Positions 1 through 6,772 of a stretch of 12,871 bases of DNA are shown here, one piece after another. Source of the stretch: Massilia sp. UBA2604 (lineage in GTDB: Bacteria; Pseudomonadota; Gammaproteobacteria; Burkholderiales; Burkholderiaceae_D); NCBI GenBank assembly GCA_002339265.1, contig DDKG01000076.1, forward strand, positions 1-12,871. Reading direction: 5' to 3'. Both the position numbers and the translations under genes were made by a program. A model generated the notes under the pieces. It had not been told where the DNA came from and ran no database searches. It worked only from the letters and a program-made list of their open reading frames with translations. Numbering within the stretch: position 1 is the stretch's first letter; every line of letters begins with the position of its first letter.

Positions 1-27
1 GACGCCGCCCATCACGGGCTGGTTCAT
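1..27 (-). CDS. 5' end of an unidentified gene running off the left edge
   Basis: Only nine codons are visible, reading MNQPVMGGV from an ATG at 27-25. The start is supported by a strong Shine-Dalgarno sequence, GGAGG at 39-35 on the minus strand, seven bases upstream. The reading frame is open to the edge of the window. Nine residues are too few to assign a family, so no function is proposed. It would be transcribed divergently from the dehydrogenase at 385-1395. A possible -10 box (TACAAT, 247-242 on the minus strand) lies about 215 bases upstream, without a convincing -35. Confidence 0.55.
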
Positions 28-384
28 GGGGAGTCCTCCAAATGCCAATAAAGAATTCGGGTGGATCGCTGGGTCGGGATCGATCATTGACCGGAGCGCC
101 CTGTCGTCGGCGTCGACGATGGGCAGCGGTCGGGTCAGGATCGCGGTGGGACAGCGGTCGGGTCGGCAGCCTCCGGCAAGGCTGGGCAGTGCGTCTCATG
201 AGCACCGTTGGATACGTGTCATTCCTTTAAGTTCTGCGCCGATTGTACACCCCAAAAACCGCCTGACGGGCCTTTTCACTACAAAAAAGTAGGAGAAATG
301 CCCTAGTAATGTAGTAGGCTATTTGGGCACATGCCCTACCCTGTTATTTGTTTACATTTAACTGATATAACTCTGACAACATCA
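28..384. promoter_or_regulatory. Divergent intergenic control region with a two-codon mini-ORF
   Basis: This stretch of about 360 bases separates two divergent starts and holds no convincing gene. The 13-base sequence CAGCGGTCGGGTC occurs twice (124-136 and 152-164). The AT-rich half nearest the dehydrogenase contains AGGAG at 291-295 followed by ATG CCC TAG TAA at 298-309. That start is in frame with the dehydrogenase but stops immediately. The octamer ATGCCCTA recurs 33 bases later, at 331-338. A small hairpin GGGCA-CA-TGCCC lies at 325-336. A TATAAC at 366-371 could be a -10 box for the dehydrogenase, giving a very short leader. All regulatory readings here are inference. Confidence 0.4.
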
Positions 385-1395
385 ATGAAAATCGCGATTC
401 TTGACGATTATCAAGACGCCGTGCTCGGCCTTGACTGCTTCCGACTGCTCGACGGCCACGAGGTCAAGGTCTTCAATAATTCCACCCGTGGACTGGGCCA
501 GCTGGCGATCCGCCTGGCCTCATTCGACGCGCTGGTGCTGATCCGCGAACGCACCGCCTTCCCCGCCACCTTGCTGGCGAAGTTGCCGAACCTGAAGCTC
601 ATCTCGCAGACCGGCAAGGTCAGCGGCCACATCGACGTGGCCGCCGCCAGCGCGCATGGCATCGCGATCGCCGAAGGCGTCGGTTCGCCGATCGCGCCGG
701 CCGAGCTGACCTGGGCCCTGATCATGGCCGCCAGCCGCAAGATCGTGCCGTATGCGAACAATCTGAAGGATGGGTTGTGGCAGACGGCCTCGATCAATCC
801 GGCGCTCAATGGCGTGGGACGGGTGCTGCACGGGCGCACCCTGGGTCTCTGGAGTTACGGCAAGATCGGCAAGCTGGTGGCCGGCTATGCGCGCGCCTTC
901 GGGATGCGGGTGCTGGTCTGGGGCAGCGAAGCCAGCCGCGCGGCGGCGCTGGCTGACGGCCTCGAGGCGGCGCAGTCGCGCGAAGCGCTGTTCGAGCAGG
1001 CCGACGTGCTGAGCCTGCACCTGCGGCTGGCGGACTCGACGCGCGGCATCGTCACGGCCGGCGACCTGGCGCGTATGAAGCCGGACGCGCTGTTCGTCAA
1101 CACCAGCCGCGCCGAACTGGTGGCGGAGGGTGCGCTCGAGCAGGCTCTCAAGCAGGGTCGGCCGGGTACGGCGGCGCTGGACGTGTTCACCAGCGAACCA
1201 CTGGCGCAGGATGCGCCGCTGCTGCGCATCCCGACGGTGCTGGCCACCCCGCACCTGGGCTATGTCGAGAAAGACAGTTACGAGATCTATTTCCAGGCGG
1301 CGTTCGAGAACATCGTGAAATTCGCGCAAGGCGAACCGGCAAATATCCTCAACCCGGATGCGCTCAGCGCAGTTCGGGCTCGCCCGTCAGATTGA
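385..1395 (+). CDS. D-2-hydroxyacid dehydrogenase family protein (NAD(P)-dependent)
   Basis: The protein (336 residues from ATG 385) belongs to the D-isomer-specific 2-hydroxyacid dehydrogenases, which interconvert 2-keto acids and D-2-hydroxy acids in the cytoplasm; the relatives include phosphoglycerate and hydroxypyruvate/glyoxylate reductases. The catalytic set is visible: Arg242 in NTSRAELV, Glu271 in DVFTSEPL and His290 in ATPHLG. The cofactor loop GLWSYGKIG (154-162) has Ser157 where the family GxGxxG motif normally begins with glycine. Family members typically start MKIAILDDYQ, so ATG 385 is preferred over the in-frame ATG 331, which would add 18 residues of poor similarity. Neither start has a clear Shine-Dalgarno. 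The 3' end overlaps the convergent gene at 1364-2119 by 32 bases. Substrate cannot be told from sequence; it could be glyoxylate, hydroxypyruvate or another 2-keto acid. Confidence 0.9.
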   Translation: MKIAILDDYQDAVLGLDCFRLLDGHEVKVFNNSTRGLGQLAIRLASFDALVLIRERTAFPATLLAKLPNLKLISQTGKVSGHIDVAAASAHGIAIAEGVGSPIAPAELTWALIMAASRKIVPYANNLKDGLWQTASINPALNGVGRVLHGRTLGLWSYGKIGKLVAGYARAFGMRVLVWGSEASRAAALADGLEAAQSREALFEQADVLSLHLRLADSTRGIVTAGDLARMKPDALFVNTSRAELVAEGALEQALKQGRPGTAALDVFTSEPLAQDAPLLRIPTVLATPHLGYVEKDSYEIYFQAAFENIVKFAQGEPANILNPDALSAVRARPSD

Positions 1396-2119
1396 TCTTT
1401 GGCGCCGGCATCACGTGGGTGCCGGTCCACAGCCCGGCCCAGCCCGGCGGCCAGCCGATGTCGGGGCCGCTGTACCCTTTCAAGCCCGCCCGCACCGGCA
1501 CGACCGGCACCGCCGGCGCCTCGACCAGCCTGCCACCTGCGGGACGTTCCATATTGAGGCTGTACATATAGCCCGGCAGCAGCAGCTCGCAGGTGCGCGC
1601 AAACCAGGCGGTATGGTCTTCGTCGCGGCCCAGCGCCTGCGCCAGCCCTTGCGGATCGAATTTCGCCAGCGCGTGGATCAGCTCTTCGGTGGTGGCGCCC
1701 GGCACGTCGCCCCATCCCATCACGGGATTGTTGTTGTACTCCGCGCCCGAGCCATACCAGCCTTCGCGCCAGGTGCGCTGCATCCAGTTGCGCGGCCCCG
1801 TGAACAGGTGCCAGCGCCAGTGCAGGCCGGACGGCTTGGGCCAGGAATACAGGTACAGTTTCTGGTAGCCGGCCTCGTGCAACGCACGCACCACGGCCAT
1901 CAGGCGCGCATGCGGCATGCGGTCTGGCGGCGCGCGCCGGAACAGGATCGGCTCGCCGTCGGCGTGCTGGACTTCGTCACTCGACAGGTTCAGGTCGAGC
2001 GCACGCGCCTCGTCGTTGAAACGCGCCGAGATCCACCCGGTGAGCAGGTTGACGTGGGTGATCACGCCATAGCCGCGATGGCGGTGGAAGATGACGGTAC
2101 CGGGTGCGACTGCTTTCAT
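1364..2119 (-). CDS. Conserved-looking hypothetical protein, 251 residues
   Basis: I do not recognise this protein as a named family. The ATG at 2119 opens a 251-codon frame with high-GC coding character. There is no Shine-Dalgarno; the 30 bases upstream on the coding strand are pyrimidine-rich. The N-terminus (about residues 6-60, PGTVIFHRHRGYGVI then a short acidic stretch) looks like a small SH3/Tudor-type beta barrel as found in CarD- or UvrD-type proteins, but this is a weak impression. The middle and C-terminal parts are rich in Trp, Gly, Pro and Tyr (for example WREGWYGSGAEYNNNP and PDIGWPPGWAGLWTG). No signal peptide or membrane helix is seen, so it is probably cytoplasmic. It is convergent with the dehydrogenase, sharing 32 bases, and divergent from the asparaginase-like gene. 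The reading frame opposite (1358-2164, +) is judged a shadow. Confidence 0.7.
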   Translation of the reverse strand: MKAVAPGTVIFHRHRGYGVITHVNLLTGWISARFNDEARALDLNLSSDEVQHADGEPILFRRAPPDRMPHARLMAVVRALHEAGYQKLYLYSWPKPSGLHWRWHLFTGPRNWMQRTWREGWYGSGAEYNNNPVMGWGDVPGATTEELIHALAKFDPQGLAQALGRDEDHTAWFARTCELLLPGYMYSLNMERPAGGRLVEAPAVPVVPVRAGLKGYSGPDIGWPPGWAGLWTGTHVMPAPKINLTGEPELR

Positions 2120-2159
2120 GGCTGGTGGAAAGGAAGAGAAGAAAATAAGGAACAGCGAC

Positions 2160-2175
2160 GATGAGTGTACTCATC
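2160..2175. promoter_or_regulatory. 16-bp palindrome, candidate operator between divergent genes
   Basis: GATGAGT and ACTCATC form perfect 7-base inverted arms around a 2-base centre. The site lies in the 147-base gap between the start of the hypothetical gene (2119, -) and the asparaginase-like gene (2267, +), 41 and 91 bases from the respective starts. Size and place fit the operator of a dimeric repressor. No matching regulator gene lies next to it. A TATCAT at 2227-2232 could be a -10 box for the asparaginase-like gene, but no good -35 accompanies it. Confidence 0.35.
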
Positions 2176-2266
2176 CGATCCGGACGATTCTAGCGCTTCA
2201 CAGTCCGATACACTATGGTTTGCGGCTATCATGACGCACCTTTTTTCTGCGAGTGGATAAACCAAC

Positions 2267-2752
2267 ATGACTTTGCGACTCATCGCCACCGGTGGCACTT
2301 TCGACAAGCATTACAACGAACTGAACGGCGTGCTCGGCTTTGCTGAAAGCCATTTGCCAGAGGTCATCAAACGCACTCGGATGACCGTGCCGGTCGCGCT
2401 CGACGTGTTGCCGCTGCTCGATTCGCTCGACATGCAGGACGCTGACCGCGAACGCGTGCTGGCGTCGTGCAAGGCTGCCAGCGAGAAGGCGATCGTGATC
2501 GTGCACGGCACCGACACCATGCGCGAGACGGCCGCCGTGCTCGGCGCCGCCAGGCTCGACCAGACCATCGTGCTGACCGGCGCCATGATCCCCTATTCCA
2601 TCGCCAACTCGGACGCGCTGTTCAACCTGGGCTTTGCCTGCGGCGTGGCGCAGACCCTGCCGGCCGGCGTGTATGTCGCCATGAACGGCCAGGTTTTCCC
2701 ATGGGATAACGTGACCAAGAACCGCAGCGAAGGCGTGTTCCAGGAGTTGTAA
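2267..2752 (+). CDS. Asparaginase-like protein, N-terminal domain only (161 residues)
   Basis: The protein matches the N-terminal domain of L-asparaginase/glutaminase, which hydrolyses asparagine to aspartate and ammonia. Catalytic positions known from E. coli asparaginase II are present: Thr11 in ATGGTF, Thr82 and Asp83 in HGTDTM, and Lys151 in NVTKN. Family members are usually about 320-350 residues; here the gene stops cleanly at 161, right after the N-terminal domain, with no remnant of the second domain before the catalase gene. The GSQDM loop that binds substrate in the full-length enzyme is replaced by LDSLDMQD. ATG 2267 gives the expected start just before the first beta strand; its ribosome site is weak (GAGTGGAT, about eight bases upstream). 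It could be a genuine single-domain subfamily, active as an oligomer or having lost asparaginase activity. A recent truncation seems less likely because the frame is intact and followed by a hairpin. Confidence 0.85.
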   Translation: MTLRLIATGGTFDKHYNELNGVLGFAESHLPEVIKRTRMTVPVALDVLPLLDSLDMQDADRERVLASCKAASEKAIVIVHGTDTMRETAAVLGAARLDQTIVLTGAMIPYSIANSDALFNLGFACGVAQTLPAGVYVAMNGQVFPWDNVTKNRSEGVFQEL

Positions 2753-2790
2753 GCAATCGTTCCAACGCCTGTTTGACAGGGATTAAAAGC

Positions 2791-2813
2791 GAAGGCAGCC
2801 GCGCGCTGCCTTC
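2791..2813 (+). terminator. Hairpin, probable terminator of the asparaginase-like gene
   Basis: GAAGGCAGC (2791-2799) pairs perfectly with GCTGCCTTC (2805-2813) around a 5-base CGCGC loop, 38 bases after the stop codon. An AAAA run precedes the stem, but no strong T-run follows on the plus strand, so termination may be partial. It sits 53 bases before the catalase start and could alternatively belong to the catalase leader. The TATACT at 2827-2832, just after the hairpin, is a possible -10 box for the catalase gene. Confidence 0.5.
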
Positions 2814-2866
2814 ATGCGCGACTTTCTATACTGGCCTTCTCTGACACTGCTTCAAAGGAGAAGGCA

Positions 2867-4495
2867 ATGAGCGAACAGCGTCCCACGCTGACCACGCGGC
2901 AAGGTCATCCCGTCCGCGACAACCAGTCTCTACGCTCGGTCGGCGAACGCGGCCCGGCGACACTCGAGAACTACCAGTTCATCGAAAAGATCACCCACTT
3001 CGACCGCGAGCGTATCCCCGAGCGTGTCGTGCATGCGCGCGGCACCGGCGCCCACGGCTTTTTCGAAGCCTATGGCAAGATCGGCGACGAGCCTGCTTCC
3101 AAATACACCAGCGCACGCGTGCTCAACGAGACCGGCGTGCAGACCCCGGTATTCGTGCGCTTCTCGACCGTGATCGGCGCCAAGGAGTCGCCCGAAACCG
3201 CGCGCGATCCACGCGGCTTCGCGGTCAAACTGAAGACCGTCGATGGCAACTGGGACCTGGTGGGCAATAACCTCAAGGTGTTCTTCATCCGCGACGCGAT
3301 CAAGTTCCCTGACATGATCCACGCCTTCAAACCCGACCCCGTCACCAACCAGCAAGAGCCGTGGCGCTTCTACGACTTCATCTGCAGCCATCCGGAAGCG
3401 CTGCACATGGTTACCTGGGTCAAGAGCCCATGGGGCATTCCTGCCAACTACCGCGAGATGGAAGGATCGGGCGTCAACACCTATAAACTGGTCAATGCCC
3501 AGGGCGTGGCCCACCTGGTGAAATTCCACTGGCAGCCCAAACAGGGCGTGCGCAACCTGACAGCCCAGCAGGCCGCCGAGATCCAGGGCCGCGACACCAG
3601 CCACGCCACGCGCGACCTGTACGACGCGATCGAGCGCGGCGACTATCCGGAGTGGGAATTCTGCGTCCAGATCATGGCCGACGGCGAACACCCCGAGCTC
3701 GATTTCGACCCGCTGGACGATACCAAGCGCTGGCCGGAAGACCAGTTCCCGCTGCTGCCGGTGGGCCGCATGGTGCTGAACAAGAATCCGGACAATGTGT
3801 TCGCCGAAACCGAGCAATCGGCCTTCGGCACCGGCGTGCTGGTCGACGGCATCGACTTCTCGGACGACAAGATGCTGCAGGGCCGTACCCTGTCGTATTC
3901 GGACACCCAGCGCTACCGCGTGGGGCCCAACTACCTGCAATTACCGATCAACGCCCCGCAAGAAAAAGCCAAGGCGCAAACCAACCAGCGCGACGGCCAG
4001 ATGACGTTCTATGTGGATGGCGATGGCGAGAACAAGCACATCAACTACGAGCCGAGCCTGATCGGTGGCTACAAGGAAGCCAATACGCCGGGCTATGAAT
4101 ACCGCCCCTGGGTCGAAGGCCACCTGGGCCGCTACCAGACCACGACCACGCGCGACGACTACAAGCAGGCCGGCGCGCGCTACCGCACCTTCGAGGACTG
4201 GGAGCGCGACGACCTGGTGAACAACGTCGGGGGCGACTTGAAACAGTGTCCGGAACCGATCCAGCTGCGCATGGTGTGGCATCTGTGGCACTGCGACGAG
4301 GATTACGGCCGCCGCGTGGCGGAGATTGCCGGGATCGACCTTGAGAAGGCGAAGGCGCTGCCGCCGTTGCCGAATCGTCCGGCGCCGCATGAGGATCGGC
4401 AGGGGGCGACGTATACCAGCGGGGAGCTGGAGAATGGTGGTGCGGGTGCGAAGTCGGAGCCTGCCACGAGCGAGGAAGTCGCGGCAGCAAAATGA
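2867..4495 (+). CDS. Monofunctional heme catalase, small-subunit type
   Basis: The enzyme (542 residues) converts hydrogen peroxide to water and oxygen. The distal His56 lies in [13 protein letters not shown], the distal Asn134 in [14 protein letters not shown], and the proximal heme-ligand Tyr344 in [10 protein letters not shown]; all the essential residues are present. The sequence [12 protein letters not shown] resembles clade 1 bacterial catalases such as KatX/KatB more than clade 3 ones, but I cannot place it firmly. No signal peptide is seen, so it is probably cytoplasmic. The start is well supported: AAGGAG at 2855-2860, six bases before the ATG. From about residue 500 a low-complexity Ala/Glu/Gly/Ser tail extends beyond the usual core of about 480-500 residues. 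A promoter is not clear; TATACT at 2827-2832 is a candidate -10 without a good -35, as would suit an activator-dependent promoter, but no OxyR site could be demonstrated. Confidence 0.96.
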   Translation: MSEQRPTLTTRQGHPVRDNQSLRSVGERGPATLENYQFIEKITHFDRERIPERVVHARGTGAHGFFEAYGKIGDEPASKYTSARVLNETGVQTPVFVRFSTVIGAKESPETARDPRGFAVKLKTVDGNWDLVGNNLKVFFIRDAIKFPDMIHAFKPDPVTNQQEPWRFYDFICSHPEALHMVTWVKSPWGIPANYREMEGSGVNTYKLVNAQGVAHLVKFHWQPKQGVRNLTAQQAAEIQGRDTSHATRDLYDAIERGDYPEWEFCVQIMADGEHPELDFDPLDDTKRWPEDQFPLLPVGRMVLNKNPDNVFAETEQSAFGTGVLVDGIDFSDDKMLQGRTLSYSDTQRYRVGPNYLQLPINAPQEKAKAQTNQRDGQMTFYVDGDGENKHINYEPSLIGGYKEANTPGYEYRPWVEGHLGRYQTTTTRDDYKQAGARYRTFEDWERDDLVNNVGGDLKQCPEPIQLRMVWHLWHCDEDYGRRVAEIAGIDLEKAKALPPLPNRPAPHEDRQGATYTSGELENGGAGAKSEPATSEEVAAAK

Positions 4496-4512
4496 GGTGA
4501 CACGTAAGCATG

Positions 4513-4605
4513 GTAGGGTGGACGGCTTGGCCGTCCACGCGTTCAACCGGCATCGGATTTGCCAATGATGTTTGAACGCGTGGATGGCATAGCCATCCAC
4601 CCTAC
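4513..4605. repeat. REP doublet (REPIN-like), first family
   Basis: Two 34-base arms (4513-4546 and 4572-4605) face each other around a 25-base spacer and match at 30 of 34 positions. Each arm is itself a hairpin: TGGACGGC-TTG-GCCGTCCA on the left and TGGATGGC-ATA-GCCATCCA on the right. Two of the four differences are a compensating pair (C:G on the left, T:A on the right), so each small hairpin stays perfectly paired. The other two are in the loop. This layout is that of REP doublets mobilised by RAYT transposases. No RAYT gene is in the window. It fills the convergent gap between catalase and rdgC and may act as a two-way terminator; a TTTTTT run follows at 4619-4624. Confidence 0.8.
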
Positions 4606-4626
4606 GTCACACCGCCGGTTTTTTAC

Positions 4627-5523
4627 TTACGCCTTCGCTTCGCCGCCCAAGGCCTCAACGACATCGGTCAGCAACTTGGCCAGCTCACCCGTCATCAGCA
4701 CGATGTCGTTATCGAAACGCTCATCGTCGCTATAGGTCGGGCTCTCGCCTTCCTTGATCACGTCCAGCGGCTTGATGCCCTTGATCGCCAGCGACTCGGT
4801 CAGCACGAAGCTGATGCGGTCGTTCCAGGTCATGGCCAGGCGGGTGCACTGCTTGCCGGCGGCGATGTGGCGGCGGATGTCGTCCGGTTCCAGCGTGTGC
4901 TTCACGTAGCGCACGGCGGCGCGACTTTCGCCGGTCGCGCGCAGCTCGGTGTCCTGGTCGATCGTGAAGCCGTACGGCGCTTCATCGGCTTCCAGCCAGC
5001 CGGTCATCACGGCCACCGGCGATTTCTGCACGCGCAGCGATTCCAGCGGCATCTTGTCGACGGCCTTGAGCAGCAGCTTGACGATGTCGTCGGCCTTTGC
5101 CGGGCTCGCCGCATCGACCACCAGCCAGCCATTGACCGGGTCGATCCAGGTCCAGACATTGCTGCGCAGGGTGAAGGCGCGCGGCAGCAGTTCGTCGGCC
5201 ACGCGTTCCTTCAGTTCTTTCATTGCCTTTTTGCCAGGCGGGAAGCCCTGCTGCTCTTCCAGCTCGGCCGCCTTGGCCTTGGCCACCTGGTTGATGACCG
5301 ATGCCGGCAGCAGCTTCTTTTCGGTGCCCAGCATGATCAGCATCTGCTTGTTGACCACATGGACCAGGCCGCCGTTCGGGCGCGGCTTGTCCCAGCCCTG
5401 GCGCAGCAATTCATTGCTGCTGGCAGGCACGAAGCTTTGCGGCTCGAGGGCTTTTTCCAGTTGTTCAGGGGTATAGGCCCAAGGGGCCGGCAGACGGTAA
5501 ATCTGTAGATTCTTGAACCACAT
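4627..5523 (-). CDS. rdgC: Recombination-associated protein RdgC
   Basis: The 298-residue protein matches RdgC in length (about 300) and sequence, beginning MWFKNLQIYRL and containing the family-typical TGWLEADEAPYGF and CTRLAMTWNDRISFVL segments. In E. coli RdgC is a nucleoid-associated, ring-forming dimer that binds double-stranded DNA and restrains RecA-promoted recombination. The ATG at 5523 is the family start; a weak ribosome site (GGAT) precedes it on the coding strand. It lies 72 bases downstream of dinB on the same strand, so it may be partly co-transcribed with it. A separate promoter in the gap cannot be excluded (TAGAAT occurs there without a well-spaced -35). It is convergent with the catalase gene across the REP doublet. 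Confidence 0.96.
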   Translation of the reverse strand: MWFKNLQIYRLPAPWAYTPEQLEKALEPQSFVPASSNELLRQGWDKPRPNGGLVHVVNKQMLIMLGTEKKLLPASVINQVAKAKAAELEEQQGFPPGKKAMKELKERVADELLPRAFTLRSNVWTWIDPVNGWLVVDAASPAKADDIVKLLLKAVDKMPLESLRVQKSPVAVMTGWLEADEAPYGFTIDQDTELRATGESRAAVRYVKHTLEPDDIRRHIAAGKQCTRLAMTWNDRISFVLTESLAIKGIKPLDVIKEGESPTYSDDERFDNDIVLMTGELAKLLTDVVEALGGEAKA

Positions 5524-5595
5524 AGCTTATCCGGTTGTGTCTATTTCAAAGGATCGATATTCTACGCTGCTATACGGCAACGTCGCATAAAAAGC

Positions 5596-6684
5596 TCAGG
5601 ACGTTATTGAATCGTCCAGAACGTCGTCGAACAGCCGCAGCTGCTCGACGGTTTCGGTATCGCCCAGGCGCACGCCCACACCCAGCAGGCGTACGGGACG
5701 GCTGGCGCGGGCCCAGCCGGTTTCCATCAAGCGGGCATAGGTGGGAATATGTGGCGCATAGCCCACGCACTCGACCGTCGTCTGCTGAAAGTCCGAGAAT
5801 TTGATTTTCACGAACAGCTTGTTGATGAATTTTTCGGCATTCGCGCGCTTGATGCGGCCCAGCAAGTGCTCATGCAGCTCGGGCAGCAGTTTGAGGCAAG
5901 CGGCCAGGTCGGGCACGTCGGGCGTATAGGTTTCTTCGGTGCTGATCGACTTGCGTTCGCGCGAGGTGTTCACTTCGCGGTGGTCGATGCCACGGCTCAG
6001 GTCGTATAAACGCGCACCGAAGCTGCCGAAGTGCTCTTGTAGCTGGTCCATGCTCCAGCCGCGCAGGTCGGCGCAGGTTTGCAGGCCGAGCCGGTTCATC
6101 TTTTCCGCCGTCACCTTGCCCACGCCATGGAGCTTCTTGACCGGCAGCGCCGCGACGAAGGCGTCGACTTCGTCGGGCCGCACAAGGAACAGGCCGTCCG
6201 GCTTGTTCCAGTCGCTGGCGATCTTGGCCACGAACTTGTTCGGCGCCACCCCGGCCGAGGCAGTGATGCCGACGGTCTCGAAAATGCGGCGCCGGATCTC
6301 TTGCGCGATCAGGGTCGCGCTGCCCTTGCAGTGCGGCGAATCGGTGACGTCCAGATAGGCCTCGTCGAGCGAGAGCGGCTCGACGATCTCGGTATAGTCC
6401 TGATAAATGGCCATGATCTGGCGCGAGGCGATGCGATATTTTTCCATCGCCGGCGGGATCACCAAGAGGTCGGGACACAGCTTGATGGCGGTGGCAGTGG
6501 CCATCGCCGAATGGATGCCGTAGCGGCGCGCCTCATAGTTGCAGGTGGCGACCACCCCGCGCTGGTCGGGCCGGCCGCCGACCGCCAGCGGACGGCCGCG
6601 CAGCGACGGATCGTCGCGCATCTCGACCGACGCATAGAAGCAATCGCAATCGCAGTGGATGATTTTTCGGGCCGGGGCGTTCAC
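5596..6684 (-). CDS. dinB: DNA polymerase IV (Y-family translesion polymerase DinB)
   Basis: The 362-residue protein is a Y-family polymerase that copies past damaged template bases. Metal-binding acidic residues are Asp12 in IIHCDCDCFYASVE and Asp107/Glu108 in SLDEAYLD. Tyr17 occupies the steric-gate place held by Phe13 in E. coli. Helix-hairpin-helix (KLHGVGKVTAEKM) and little-finger segments follow. A C-terminal QLRLF at 348-352 is a canonical beta-clamp binding pentamer. The frame can be extended back to an ATG at 6804, but that would run antisense through the end of the reductase gene and add 40 unrelated residues. The GTG at 6684 gives MNAPARKIIHCD, the family start, and lies 45 bases after the LexA box, so it is chosen; the ribosome site is weak (GGGGCG). 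The gene is probably LexA-repressed and induced by DNA damage. RdgC follows 72 bases downstream. Confidence 0.93.
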   Translation of the reverse strand: MNAPARKIIHCDCDCFYASVEMRDDPSLRGRPLAVGGRPDQRGVVATCNYEARRYGIHSAMATATAIKLCPDLLVIPPAMEKYRIASRQIMAIYQDYTEIVEPLSLDEAYLDVTDSPHCKGSATLIAQEIRRRIFETVGITASAGVAPNKFVAKIASDWNKPDGLFLVRPDEVDAFVAALPVKKLHGVGKVTAEKMNRLGLQTCADLRGWSMDQLQEHFGSFGARLYDLSRGIDHREVNTSRERKSISTEETYTPDVPDLAACLKLLPELHEHLLGRIKRANAEKFINKLFVKIKFSDFQQTTVECVGYAPHIPTYARLMETGWARASRPVRLLGVGVRLGDTETVEQLRLFDDVLDDSITS

Positions 6685-6720
6685 GCTGGAGGGCGCCCCA
6701 TGCCTGATATGTCGTGATGG

Positions 6721-6752
6721 GGACGATACTGTAATTGCATACAGTATCGTCC
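6721..6752. promoter_or_regulatory. LexA operator within a 32-bp inverted repeat, upstream of dinB
   Basis: CTGT (6729-6732), eight bases, and ACAG (6741-6744) match the LexA box CTGT-N8-ACAG exactly. The symmetry reaches much further: GGACGATACTGT at 6721-6732 is the perfect reverse complement of 6741-6752, and one more A:T pair extends the arms inward. On the minus strand, TTGCGC (6771-6766) and GATACT (6748-6743) with a 17-base spacer form a candidate promoter whose -10 lies in the operator, as expected for repression. The operator is 45 bases before the dinB GTG and 21 bases after the reductase stop. As RNA, the repeat could also fold into a stable hairpin at the reductase 3' end, but there is no U-run. 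Confidence 0.85.
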
Positions 6753-6772
6753 GAAATCCCGTTTGGCGCAAG

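Noticed and set aside
124..164. Two direct copies of CAGCGGTCGGGTC as an operator or iteron
   Set aside because: Only two copies of a GC-rich 13-mer, with no replication gene or matching regulator nearby. Kept only as a note in the intergenic entry.
26..292. 88-codon plus-strand frame at the left edge
   Set aside because: Ser/Arg/Gly-rich with no motifs and no Shine-Dalgarno. It opposes the well-marked minus-strand start at 27 and fits a chance frame in an intergenic region.
520..1329. Long open frame on the minus strand opposite the dehydrogenase
   Set aside because: It lies wholly antisense to a gene with recognisable catalytic motifs and its product is Arg/Gln/Ala/His-rich low-complexity sequence, typical of GC-rich shadow frames.
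1358..2164. 268-codon plus-strand frame opposite the hypothetical gene
   Set aside because: It starts inside the end of the dehydrogenase gene and has a shadow-like Arg/Ala/His/Gln composition. The minus-strand frame has the better protein character and sensible boundaries, though with no homology search the choice is not absolute.
2930..3940. 336-codon minus-strand frame opposite the catalase
   Set aside because: Shadow of the catalase gene; no start signals and a Val/Ala/Gly/His-biased composition with no motifs.
4513..4605. CRISPR-like repeats
   Set aside because: There are only two copies, in inverted rather than direct orientation, and no spacers or cas genes. The structure is that of a REP doublet.
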